Shown here piece by piece: positions 1 to 8,011 of a stretch of 64,000 nt of DNA; the first letter of the stretch is position 1, and the number at the start of each line of letters is the position of its first letter. Both the position numbers and the translations under genes were made by a program. The stretch is from CAXXOZ01 sp963676435 (GTDB lineage Bacteria; Bacillota; Clostridia; Lachnospirales; Lachnospiraceae): NCBI GenBank assembly GCA_963676435.2, contig CAXXOZ010000006.1, positions 434,001 through 498,000 of the forward strand, given 5' to 3'. Under the pieces are notes generated by a model. The model ran no database searches, had not been told where the DNA came from, and saw only the letters and a list, made by a program, of their open reading frames with translations.

Positions 1-2373
1 TTATTGAAGCAAAAAGTATAAATTCTTATAATAATAGCTTTGAACTATTGATAAAAGATTTAAAAAAAATATAAAAATGAAAACTATAGAGTGATTATTT
101 TCTCTGCATCTAGAACTAGAGCTAGTAGATTAGCTGCTAATATTAGAGAGTTTGATATTAATGCATATTTTTCAGAAGATCTTACAAAACCTTTAAATAA
201 AGGTCAAATTATGGTAACCCATGGAAATCTTCATAGTGGCTTTGAGTATCCTGATATAAAAATGGTAGTGATTTCTGAGTCAGATATATTTGGAACTAAA
301 AAACCAAGAAAAAAAAGAAAAACTAATTATCAGGGTAATAAAATAAACAGCTTTACTGATTTAAACCTAGGTGATTATGTGGTTCACGAAAACCATGGTC
401 TAGGTATATACAGAGGAATAGAAAAAATTGAAGTAGAAAAAAAATCTAAAGATTATATAAAAATTGAATATGCAGGAACAGGAACCCTTTATATACCAGC
501 AACAAGTTTTGATGTTATTCAAAAGTTCGCAGATGCTGATTCTGGGAAGCACAGATTAAATAAACTAGGTACCCAGGAATGGAATAAAACAAAAACCAGA
601 GTTAGAGGAGCCGTAAAAGATATTGCAGCAGACTTAGTGAAATTATATGCCATAAGACAGGCTAAGGAAGGTTATAAATACTCTGAGGATACTGTTTGGC
701 AGCAGGAGTTTGAAGAGTTGTTTCCTTATGTTGAAACAGATGACCAGCTTACGGCCATTGAAGATACAAAGAAAGATATGGAAAGCAGCAAAATAATGGA
801 TCGCCTAATCTGTGGAGATGTAGGGTATGGAAAAACTGAAATATCTATTCGAGCAGCTTTTAAGGCAGCTCAAGAAGATAAACAGACTGCTGTTTTAGTT
901 CCAACTACTATTCTTGCATGGCAGCATTATAATACTTTTGTTGAAAGAATGAAAAATTATCCTATAAGAATAGAACTTTTATCAAGATTTAAAGGGGCCA
1001 AAGATACAAAGAAAGTTTTGGAAGACATTAAAAAAGGTATGGTTGATATTGTGGTAGGTACACATAAACTACTATCTGATAATGTAGAATTTAAAGATTT
1101 GGGTCTTTTAGTTGTAGATGAGGAGCAGAGATTTGGAGTTACTCATAAAGAGAAAATTAAAAAACTAAGGCAAAATGTAGATGTTCTAACCCTAACAGCC
1201 ACCCCGATTCCACGAACCCTACATATGAGTTTGATTGGGATTAGGGACATGAGTGTTTTAGAAGAACCACCAATAGACAGAGTGCCAATACAGACATATG
1301 TTATGGAGTATGATGATGAAATAGTTAGAGAAGCTATTAATAGGGAGCTTTTAAGGTCTGGTCAGGTGTATTATGTATATAATAGAGTAAATGACATTGA
1401 AAGAATAACTTCTAATGTTCAAAAATTATGTCCTGATGCAGTAGTAAGATATGCTCATGGTCAAATGAATGAAAAAGAATTGGAAAAAGTTATGTTTGAA
1501 TTTATGTCAGGAGAAATTCAGGTATTAGTTTCTACTACGATTATAGAAACAGGACTTGATATATCTAATGTAAATACAATGATTATACATGATGCAGATA
1601 TGTTTGGTTTGTCACAGCTTTACCAATTAAGGGGTAGGGTAGGAAGAAAAGATAGAACAGCCTATGCTTTTTTAATGTATAAAAGGGATAAAATGCTTAA
1701 AGAGACTGCAGAAAAGAGGCTCCAGGCAATTAGGGAATTTACAGAACTGGGATCTGGATTTAAAATAGCCATGAGAGATTTAGAAATCAGAGGCGCTGGT
1801 AATATCTTAGGTTCTGAACAGCACGGTCATATGGAAGCGGTTGGTTATGATTTGTATTGTAAAATGTTAAATGAAGCAGTTTCTGGTCTTAAAGGAATTG
1901 AAGTACAAGAAGATTTTGAAACAACTGTTGAAGTTAACATTGACGCATATATACCACCTGGTTATATTAAGAATGAAGCATTAAAGCTTGAAATGTATAA
2001 AAGAATTTCTGTTATTGAAAATCAGGAAGAATACGAAGATATGCAGGATGAACTTATGGATAGGTTTGGAGATATGCCAAAATCTACTCAAAACTTATTA
2101 TATATAGCCTTGATAAAAGCCTTGATGCATAGAAATTATGTACAGGAACTAACTATAGATCAAGGTAAAATAAAAATGATAATGTATAAAAATGCCAAAA
2201 TTGATGTAACAAAAATTCCTGAAATAATAAACAATAAAAAGGGAAGGTTGAAATTTACTGGAGAAGCACAGCCATATTTTATCTATAATCCAGAAAAAAA
2301 TATTATGGAAGTAGAAAACTTAAAACAGATTCTTATGATGCTTTCAAAAGAATTAGAAAAGCTTAGAATATAA
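1..2373 (+). CDS. mfd: Transcription-repair coupling factor Mfd (5'-truncated by window edge, one frameshift)
   Basis: Mfd is an ATP-dependent translocase that removes RNA polymerase stalled at DNA lesions and recruits UvrA. Only the C-terminal two thirds is present. In the 760-codon open part the RNA-polymerase-interacting (CarD-like) domain lies at about residues 88-148, Walker A (GDVGYGKT) near 242-249, the DEEQ box near 343 and the TATPIPRTL motif near 368, followed by the helicase C-terminal and TRCF domains. The reading frame does not really begin at GTG 91. Bases 3-68 encode a fitting upstream piece (ending ELLIKDLKK) in another frame. Removing one A from the eight-A run at 62-69 joins both frames. 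The gene is therefore frameshifted there, by a real mutation or a sequencing error. The rest lies left of the window. Confidence 0.93.
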
Positions 2374-2391
2374 TAATTAGGAGGACTTAAA

Positions 2392-3294
2392 ATGTATACA
2401 GAAAATATTTTAGATTTAATAGGAAATACACCCTTATTAAATCTTAAATCTACGACAGGATTGAATATTTTTGCAAAAGCAGAGTTTTTAAATCCAGGGG
2501 GAAGTATAAAGGATAGAGTAGCAAAAAATATGATCGAAGAGGCTGAGAAAAAAGGAACCCTTAAAAAAGGCATGATAATTGTTGAGCCAACATCAGGTAA
2601 TACAGGAATTGGTTTGTCATTAGTTGGTGTTAGAAAAGGCTATAAAGTTATAATAGTAATGCCAGAAAATATGAGTGAAGAAAGAAAAAAGATTATTACA
2701 GCTTTGGGAGCTGAACTGGTATTAACTCCAAAAGAACTTAGCATTGGAGGAGCAGTAGATAAAGCTAATGAAATAGTAGCTAATGGAAATGAGTATTTTA
2801 TGCCACAGCAGTTTGTAAATCAGGATAATCCAGACATACATTATTCTACAACAGGTCCAGAATTATATAGACAAATGGAAGAAAAAATAGATGTTTTTGT
2901 ATCAGGTCTTGGTAGTGGTGGAACCCTTCAAGGTGTTGGAAAATACTTAAAAGAAAAAAATCCAAACGTTAAAATAGTTGCAGTTGAGCCTAAAAATGTA
3001 TCAGCACTTTTAGGACACGAGCCTGGTCTTCATAGTATACAAGGTATAGGAGATGGATTTATCCCAGATGTACTAGAAACCCATTTAATCGATGACATAA
3101 TTGAGGTTTCAGATGAAGATGCAGTTCAGACAGCCAGAGATTTAGCTGGAGTTCAGGGACTTTTATGTGGAACCTCCTCTGGCGCTAATGTGTGGGCAGC
3201 CATTCATATAACGGAAAAGTACGGTAAAGAAGTTAGAGTTGCAACAGTGCTTCCAGATAGAATAGAAAGATATTTTAGTACAGGTTTATTATAA
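2392..3294 (+). CDS. cysK: Cysteine synthase A (O-acetylserine sulfhydrylase)
   Basis: PLP-dependent enzyme making cysteine from O-acetylserine and sulfide in the cytosol. At 300 residues it has the normal family length. Visible motifs are the NTPLL start, the PLP-binding lysine in GGSIKDR (Lys40), the substrate loop EPTSGNTG (about 65-72) and the phosphate-cradle loop GSGGTLQG (about 174-181). An AGGAGG ribosome site sits 8-12 bases before the ATG. It lies 18 bases after mfd and may be co-transcribed with it, ending at the strong hairpin at 3312-3355. The family also includes cystathionine beta-synthase-like enzymes, but length and motifs favour CysK. Confidence 0.95.
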   Translation: MYTENILDLIGNTPLLNLKSTTGLNIFAKAEFLNPGGSIKDRVAKNMIEEAEKKGTLKKGMIIVEPTSGNTGIGLSLVGVRKGYKVIIVMPENMSEERKKIITALGAELVLTPKELSIGGAVDKANEIVANGNEYFMPQQFVNQDNPDIHYSTTGPELYRQMEEKIDVFVSGLGSGGTLQGVGKYLKEKNPNVKIVAVEPKNVSALLGHEPGLHSIQGIGDGFIPDVLETHLIDDIIEVSDEDAVQTARDLAGVQGLLCGTSSGANVWAAIHITEKYGKEVRVATVLPDRIERYFSTGLL

Positions 3295-3311
3295 AACTTT
3301 GAAAAACAAAA

Positions 3312-3355
3312 TGCTGTGATTACTATAACACTTATAGTGATCACAACATTTTTTT
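3312..3355 (+). terminator. Rho-independent terminator after cysK
   Basis: A 17-bp stem (3312-3328 against 3332-3348, one or two mismatches) with a 3-base loop is followed by a run of seven T. It lies 18 bases past the cysK stop. The A-rich left flank may let it also stop transcription arriving on the minus strand from 3379. Confidence 0.85.
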
Positions 3356-3378
3356 CTATATGTAGGTTTTAATTGGTA

Positions 3379-3684
3379 TTAAAGTTTTGTTCCTTCAAAA
3401 TTAAATTTACCCATTGCATTTTTAGAAACGCCTTTTATTTTGTCATCTTGAACTTCACCACTAATTTTAAATTTTAGATGACCAATAGGTATTTTTATTT
3501 TGAATTCATATTTAAAATTATTGCCATCAATTTCTCCGTCATAAATTTCTGCAGTTGCCCCGTTTCCTTTGTCAGTAACTGTTCCTGTCAATTTGTTTCC
3601 CTCAACATTTAATTCATGAAATGCGAATTGATCTCCTATAAAAGTGTGTACCACCACATCCCATTTTCCTGTTAAACTAATCAT
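3379..3684 (-). CDS. Small beta-rich protein of unknown function, paralogue of 35407-35715
   Basis: I do not recognise this 101-residue family. It begins with a GKWDVVVHTF segment and ends with a SKNAMGKF segment. Alternating polar/hydrophobic strands separated by GN/DG turns suggest a small beta barrel or sandwich, lipocalin-like in style. There is no signal peptide, membrane segment or cysteine, so it is probably cytosolic. It lies 18 bases downstream of a UroD-family gene on the same strand, surely in one operon. A second copy, roughly 60% identical by eye, occurs at 35407-35715 beside another UroD-family locus and LysR gene. A role in the same pathway, for example ligand binding or as an accessory subunit, is inference only. 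Confidence 0.85.
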   Translation of the reverse strand: MISLTGKWDVVVHTFIGDQFAFHELNVEGNKLTGTVTDKGNGATAEIYDGEIDGNNFKYEFKIKIPIGHLKFKISGEVQDDKIKGVSKNAMGKFNFEGTKL

Positions 3685-3702
3685 AACAAATCCTCCTCTT
3701 TA

Positions 3703-4662
3703 TTATTTGTATTGTCCGTACTTTTTACCTTCATCATTTATAATATTATCTACACCAGGTACAACTGAAAACATTACTGATGAAGAGGCTAAAAGTCCTC
3801 CACCTTTTCCAAGAATATCAATAGTTTTTCTTACTTCTGCTCTGATAACTTCTTCATCTACACCAGGTACATCTGTAACCTGAGGATCAACACCTCCAGC
3901 AAAAATAATTTTATCACCAAATTCAGATTTGATTTTTTCCCAATTGTTATTTGGTGCCACAGCATGCCATGAGTCTACACCTATTTCGATTAAATCTCCA
4001 ACTATAGGTGCGATAACACCACAAGAATGATGCATATAATACATTCCAAGCTCATGAGCTTTAGCAGCCATTCTTCTTTCAGGTTCCTTATAGTATTTTC
4101 TCCATAATTCAGGGGATAAAAACATATCTTTTTGATTTCCCCAGTCATCGTGCATCATTACAAAATCAGCATCCATATATTTTTTAATATACTCAAATTG
4201 CTCAATTCTGTAATCAGCATAGGCATTTACATACTCCTTATAGGCTTCTTCGTCATCATATAGGGCGCAAAGACCGTTTTCAAATCCCATCATTGCATTT
4301 AGTCTTTCAAATCCTCCCATATTACCTACGGTGTAACCCATTTTTTCTTCTTTGTCTTCCCACATAGCTTTTGTTCTAGCGCTGATTGCATCCCAGTCTA
4401 AATCCTTACAGCTTGGAAATTTAATGTATTCTTTCCATTCAGAAATATCGTCAAACAATTCTTGTCCTGGAACAACATGTGTCATAAGGTTTACATCTTC
4501 TCCAAGAGCCCATTCTAAACCAAACCAGTCTGGACCGTTTTGAAACAAAGGTCTGTCATTGATTTCAGGAGTAATAAGCATTTGAGCGGCGGTGTTTATC
4601 ATTGGTACCCACTCTGGTTGCTTATGTTCCCATACAAGTTGCATATTTTGTCTTTCTGTCAT
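3703..4662 (-). CDS. UroD-family protein (MtaA/CmuA-like methyltransferase or decarboxylase homologue)
   Basis: This 319-residue protein belongs to the uroporphyrinogen decarboxylase superfamily, which includes HemE and zinc-dependent corrinoid methyltransferases such as MtaA. A HHSCG motif near residues 211-215 supplies the His and Cys typical of the zinc-binding methyltransferase branch. A DDWG motif near 172-175 lies on the barrel. No other haem genes are nearby, and the sequence lacks the usual HemE N-terminal signature, so haem synthesis is unlikely. The start at 4662 is chosen because GGAGGC lies 8 bases upstream; an in-frame ATG at 4683 has no ribosome site. It is followed by the small protein at 3379-3684 and preceded by a LysR regulator. 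The substrate is unknown. Confidence 0.85.
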   Translation of the reverse strand: MTERQNMQLVWEHKQPEWVPMINTAAQMLITPEINDRPLFQNGPDWFGLEWALGEDVNLMTHVVPGQELFDDISEWKEYIKFPSCKDLDWDAISARTKAMWEDKEEKMGYTVGNMGGFERLNAMMGFENGLCALYDDEEAYKEYVNAYADYRIEQFEYIKKYMDADFVMMHDDWGNQKDMFLSPELWRKYYKEPERRMAAKAHELGMYYMHHSCGVIAPIVGDLIEIGVDSWHAVAPNNNWEKIKSEFGDKIIFAGGVDPQVTDVPGVDEEVIRAEVRKTIDILGKGGGLLASSSVMFSVVPGVDNIINDEGKKYGQYK

Positions 4663-4736
4663 TTTTATTCGCCTCCAATACATAATATTTATGCTTTCAT
4701 TATATAATATCTATTTTTATAAGAGAAACACTTAAA

Positions 4737-4775
4737 AATACCCTATTTTCAATTTTTAGTTGAAAATAGGGTATT
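4737..4775 (-). terminator. Hairpin terminator between lysR and the UroD-family gene
   Basis: A perfect 16-bp inverted repeat (4737-4752 with 4760-4775, 7-base loop) lies 7 bases after the lysR stop. On the minus strand it is followed by a short T-rich stretch. It should end lysR transcription and leave the UroD gene on its own promoter. Confidence 0.75.
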
Positions 4776-4782
4776 CAAAATT

Positions 4783-5670
4783 TTAAAGTGTATAGTTTTT
4801 TGATTCTTCTTTTAATCCTTCCATTATAACGGCAACTTCTTTTTTCGGATTATCTCTTTTTGCTACACACATAAGTCTATAATTAAATCTCATTTTTTCT
4901 GGCAAATCAAAATATATTAAATTCATATTATACATATCATTAAACATTTTTGGAAAAACTGCAAAATCTCTTCCTAATTCAAGGGTTGTAACCATAGAGG
5001 TGAAGTTTTTTGCAAAGTTTCGTTTTGAATCACTATACTTTTGATAAAAACTATCTACTTCTTCAGGTCTATTCATTTCTAAAAGTAATATAGAAGATTC
5101 TTTCATTTCTTCTTCTGGAATGTTTTTTTTGTCTGCCCATTTATGACTAGGAGCAACTACAATTTTTGCAGGAGATACAATTAAATTTACTCTTTCATAA
5201 TCAATCCAGTCTTCGTAATCATGTGCGATTGTAATTACAATATCTGCTTTATCTTCATGTAACATTTGTTTAGCTTCATCCATAGAACCTGCTAAAAATT
5301 CCATTTCTAATTCAGGAGAAATGTCTTTTATCATATTAATAATAGGTAAAATTATTTTTTTCTTAGGTATTTCCGAAAAAAAACCGACTTTTAAAATATT
5401 ATCAATTGATTTTATAATATTTTTGATTCTTTCATTTGTATCATCTAGATCATTGTTAATTCTAGTGTATTCTTTTTTGCATATTCTTCCAATCTCGGTA
5501 AGTTTTACTTTTCTAGTGGTTCTTTCAAAAAGCTTTGCCCCTAATTCTTCTTCTAAAAGCACTATTTGGCGAGCAAGTGCTTGAGGTGAGATGAAAAGCT
5601 TTTCGGCAGCTTTTGTATAATTTAAAGTTTCAGATAATACAAGAAAATATTTCATTCTTCTAAATTGCAT
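4783..5670 (-). CDS. LysR-family transcriptional regulator
   Basis: A 295-residue regulator with a winged helix-turn-helix at residues 1-60 (motif NYTKAAEKLFISPQALARQ) and a LysR substrate-binding domain from about 90 to the end. It lies directly upstream of the UroD-family gene on the same strand, separated by a terminator. It is the obvious candidate regulator of that module, with a small co-inducer that cannot be predicted. The spacing to the upstream greA stop is 39 bases. A GGGGGA purine stretch precedes the ATG. The C-terminal domain is divergent, so no specific LysR subgroup can be named. Confidence 0.92.
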   Translation of the reverse strand: MQFRRMKYFLVLSETLNYTKAAEKLFISPQALARQIVLLEEELGAKLFERTTRKVKLTEIGRICKKEYTRINNDLDDTNERIKNIIKSIDNILKVGFFSEIPKKKIILPIINMIKDISPELEMEFLAGSMDEAKQMLHEDKADIVITIAHDYEDWIDYERVNLIVSPAKIVVAPSHKWADKKNIPEEEMKESSILLLEMNRPEEVDSFYQKYSDSKRNFAKNFTSMVTTLELGRDFAVFPKMFNDMYNMNLIYFDLPEKMRFNYRLMCVAKRDNPKKEVAVIMEGLKEESKNYTL

Positions 5671-5709
5671 TTTTTGACTATCCCCCAGTCATTTTTAATT
5701 TATAGTTTA

Positions 5710-6213
5710 CTAGTATTTTCTAAGTTTATCTGTTCCGTCATCACCTAGTTTTTCTATTTTTTTTATTTCTACATCATATGAATAGTCCTGACTAATTTTT
5801 ACAGCTACGGTTTCCCCCACTTTGTGACCAAGAAGAGCTTTTCCTAGTGGTGAGTCTATACTTATAAATCCATTTGTAGAATCAGTTCTTACAGTTGTCA
5901 CAATTTTAAAACTTGTTTCTTCTTTATCTTCAGGAATATATATAGTTACTAAATCATTTAAACCGATTTCTCCTTCTTTAGAAACATCAGGAATAATAAC
6001 AGCAGTTTTTATCATTTTTTCAAGATATCTTATTCGACTTTCGTTTTGATTTTTAACTTTTTTAGCTGCCTTATATTCAAAATTTTCACTTAGATCCCCA
6101 TGAGCTCTTGCTTCTTTTACGTCTTCAAGGCACTCTTTTCTAGTAACTACTTTTCTATGTTCTAATTCTTCTTTCATTCGTTGCAAATCTTTTTCAGTAA
6201 CCTTATCAAACAT
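5710..6213 (-). CDS. greA: Transcription elongation factor GreA
   Basis: GreA enters the secondary channel of RNA polymerase and stimulates cleavage of backtracked transcripts. The 167-residue protein has the N-terminal coiled coil with the conserved GDLSEN motif (about residues 41-46), whose acidic residues coordinate the catalytic metal, and a C-terminal FKBP-like domain (about 85-155). It is slightly longer than the usual 157-160 residues because of a charged C-terminal tail. The ATG at 6213 is chosen because AGGAGG lies 5 bases upstream; the longer frame to 6237 starts without a site. It is divergent from mazG. Confidence 0.93.
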   Translation of the reverse strand: MFDKVTEKDLQRMKEELEHRKVVTRKECLEDVKEARAHGDLSENFEYKAAKKVKNQNESRIRYLEKMIKTAVIIPDVSKEGEIGLNDLVTIYIPEDKEETSFKIVTTVRTDSTNGFISIDSPLGKALLGHKVGETVAVKISQDYSYDVEIKKIEKLGDDGTDKLRKY

Positions 6214-6300
6214 ATTAACCTCCTGAAAAACAAACATAACCTTTTCTTTTATTTAATCGTAAATTTAAAATTTCGTCAATAGTATTTATCTAGAAAAGGT

Positions 6301-6331
6301 TTGATATGTGTGTTAGAATATCATTTATAAA
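6301..6331 (+). promoter_or_regulatory. Probable promoter of mazG
   Basis: TTGATA at 6301-6306 is followed 18 bases later by TTATAA at 6325-6330. It sits 22 bases before the mazG start in the greA-mazG divergent gap. The spacing is acceptable but the -10 box is imperfect. Confidence 0.4.
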
Positions 6332-6352
6332 ATAGGTAATCAAGGAGGCGTT

Positions 6353-6751
6353 ATGGAAAAATATTCATTAGCAGATCTTTTAGAAATAGTTGCTAAATTA
6401 AGAAGTGAAGATGGCTGCCCTTGGGACAGGGAGCAGACACACGAAAGTTTAAAACCTTGTCTTATAGAAGAAAGCGGGGAAGTGATTGAAGCAATAGACA
6501 ATAAAGACGAAGAGAATTTAATAGAAGAATTAGGAGATGTTCTACTTCAAGTGCTTATGCATTCACAAATAGCATCTGAAGAGGGAAGATTCACTTTCGA
6601 AGATGTGGTTCAGGGAGTAAGCGAAAAAATGATTAGAAGACACCCTCATGTTTTTGGTGATAAAAAAGCTGAGAATGCAGAGGAAGCACTAAAAAACTGG
6701 AAACAGGCAAAGGCTTTAGAGAAAGAAAACAAGAAAAAAGGGGTACTATAA
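6353..6751 (+). CDS. mazG: MazG-family nucleoside triphosphate pyrophosphohydrolase
   Basis: A 132-residue single-domain MazG that hydrolyses (deoxy)nucleoside triphosphates to monophosphates as house-cleaning. It shows the opening DGCPWDREQTHESLKP, the metal-binding EESGE helix (about residues 40-44) and EELGD (about 58-62), and the C-terminal RRHPHVFG and NW.Q signature. Bacillus YabN carries an extra N-terminal methyltransferase domain that is missing here. The AAGGAGG site is 7 bases before the ATG. Its place between mfd/greA and hup-rqcP-divIC matches the conserved Bacillota order. Confidence 0.93.
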   Translation: MEKYSLADLLEIVAKLRSEDGCPWDREQTHESLKPCLIEESGEVIEAIDNKDEENLIEELGDVLLQVLMHSQIASEEGRFTFEDVVQGVSEKMIRRHPHVFGDKKAENAEEALKNWKQAKALEKENKKKGVL

Positions 6752-6812
6752 AAATTATGTAAATTGTATATAAAAAATAGTATTATAATAGTACTAAAAA
6801 GCTTGAATAACC

Positions 6813-6841
6813 TTGACAAATCAGGGGTTTAGGATTATAAA
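6813..6841 (+). promoter_or_regulatory. Promoter of hup
   Basis: A near-consensus TTGACA (6813-6818), 17-base spacer and TATAAA (6836-6841). It leaves a leader of about 115 bases before the hup start. The leader carries a short imperfect inverted repeat (about 6862-6895) whose meaning is unknown. Confidence 0.75.
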
Positions 6842-6961
6842 TATATAGAGGGCAATAATTGCAGGATAGTGGTTATTTGTTCAAAAAACTACCTGTGTAT
6901 ACGATGTAAATTAATCAGGGATTGTGTCGCAGCGTAATCATAACAGAGGAGGGTTTTGTTC

Positions 6962-7234
6962 ATGAACAAAGCGGAATTAGTAGCAGCAGTAGCTGCAAAA
7001 ACAGAATTATCAAAGAAAGATGCAGAGAAAGCGTTAAAAGCATTTACGGACATCGTAGCTGACGAACTAAAAAAGGGAAATAAAATTCAATTGGTGGGAT
7101 TTGGTACATTTGAAGTTTCAAAAAGAGCTGCTAGAGAAGGTAGAAATCCTCAAAGTGGAGAGCCAATGAAAATTGCAGCATCAAAAGCACCTAAATTTAA
7201 AGCAGGAAAAGCTTTAAAAGATTATATTAACTAA
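6962..7234 (+). CDS. hup: HU-family DNA-binding protein
   Basis: A 90-residue nucleoid protein that bends and compacts DNA as a dimer. The start MNKAELVAAVA, the GFGTFEV.KRAAREGRNPQ beta-arm signature (about residues 46-64) and the C-terminal KAPKFKAGKALKD are all present at the standard length. The ATG at 6962 is used because a strong GAGGAGGG lies just upstream; the in-frame TTG at 6956 is less likely. It has its own near-consensus promoter at 6813-6841 and is followed by a terminator, in keeping with high expression. Confidence 0.96.
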   Translation: MNKAELVAAVAAKTELSKKDAEKALKAFTDIVADELKKGNKIQLVGFGTFEVSKRAAREGRNPQSGEPMKIAASKAPKFKAGKALKDYIN

Positions 7235-7264
7235 TTAATAATACTTGTAGCATTTGAAGTGGTA

Positions 7265-7299
7265 AACCCTGCTTATTTTATAAGCAGGGAATTTTTTTA
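7265..7299 (+). terminator. Terminator after hup
   Basis: CCCTGCTTAT and the matching ATAAGCAGGG, with a short loop, form an 8-10 bp stem followed by AATTTTTTT. It lies 31 bases after the hup stop and 11 bases before the rqcP start, so rqcP may also be read through. Confidence 0.85.
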
Positions 7300-7310
7300 A
7301 AGGAGTCAAA

Positions 7311-7550
7311 ATGAGACTGGATAAATATTTAAAAGTGTCTAGATTAATAAAAAGAAGGACAATTGCAAATGAAGCCTGTGATGCAGGAAGGGTTCAGATA
7401 AATGGAAAACCTGCAAAAGCAGGAACTCAAGTAAAAGTTTCAGATATAATAACAGTAAAATATGGTAATAAAGAAGAAAGCGTTGAAGTTTTAAGAGTTG
7501 CTGATAATGTTAAAAAAGATGATGCTTCAGAAATGTATAAATATATATAA
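7311..7550 (+). CDS. rqcP: RNA-binding S4 domain protein RqcP (YabO/Hsp15 family)
   Basis: A 79-residue S4 RNA-binding protein. In Bacillota, RqcP (YabO) binds the obstructed 50S subunit with RqcH and takes part in alanine tailing of stalled nascent chains. The opening MRLDKYLKVSRLIKRR and the central AGRVQINGKPAKAGTQV are typical of the S4 fold. AAAGGAG lies 7 bases before the ATG. It stands between hup and divIC as in Bacillus, but the sporulation genes yabP and yabQ that normally follow are absent. Identification rests on sequence and position. Confidence 0.9.
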   Translation: MRLDKYLKVSRLIKRRTIANEACDAGRVQINGKPAKAGTQVKVSDIITVKYGNKEESVEVLRVADNVKKDDASEMYKYI

Positions 7551-7599
7551 AAAACTTGAAAAAATTATGTAAATCAGATAAAATATTGACAGGTGATGT

Positions 7600-7911
7600 A
7601 TGATGAAAAAAAGAAAAAATAAGAAGCATCGTATAAATAAATCAAGGCTGGGTGTTTTGGCTATTACAATTGTTGTAGTTATGCTTTGCATTGTAATGAC
7701 CTTTCAAATCTTGAATCTGAGAAAAAGCAATAAAGCACTAGAAGAAAAGAAAGCCTCACTTGAAGAGGTCTTAGATCAGGAAAACAAAAGAACTCAGGAG
7801 CTGGATTCTGAAAAAGAGTATGTTCAGACAAAAAAATATGTTGAAGAAGTTGCAAAAACACTAGGATATATATATCCAAACGAAATTATTTTTAAACCTG
7901 AAATGAAATGA
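7600..7911 (+). CDS. divIC: Septum formation initiator DivIC/FtsB-like protein
   Basis: A 103-residue bitopic membrane protein of the cell-division complex that pairs with FtsL and DivIB. It has a very basic cytoplasmic N-terminus (MMKKRKNKKHR), one transmembrane helix at about residues 19-41, an extracellular coiled coil rich in Glu/Lys/Leu at about 42-80 and a short C-terminal segment ending IIFKPEMK. Two adjacent ATG codons (7600, 7603) follow an AGGTGA site. The downstream hairpin at 7926-7953 may end the transcript before tilS. Confidence 0.88.
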   Translation: MMKKRKNKKHRINKSRLGVLAITIVVVMLCIVMTFQILNLRKSNKALEEKKASLEEVLDQENKRTQELDSEKEYVQTKKYVEEVAKTLGYIYPNEIIFKPEMK

Positions 7912-7925
7912 TAGATATGGTTAAT

Positions 7926-7953
7926 AATCCCTGAAATTTATTTTCAGGGATTT
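7926..7953 (+). terminator. Hairpin after divIC
   Basis: An 11-bp perfect inverted repeat (AATCCCTGAAA with TTTCAGGGATT) and a 4-6 base loop, followed by TAATTTTAT. The T tail is weak, so termination may be partial. Confidence 0.65.
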
Positions 7954-8011
7954 AATTTTATCCAATTCTTAACTCCTTGATTTTAGGGGTTTTATAAAGT
8001 ATAGTATTTAT

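Noticed and set aside
64..90. Programmed frameshifting in mfd
   Set aside because: No stimulatory hairpin or ribosome site is seen near the A run, and Mfd is not known to use recoding; a simple indel is simpler.
3703..4662. HemE (haem biosynthesis)
   Set aside because: The sequence has the HxC-type motif of the methyltransferase branch, no other haem genes are nearby, and a LysR/small-protein context fits a catabolic role better.
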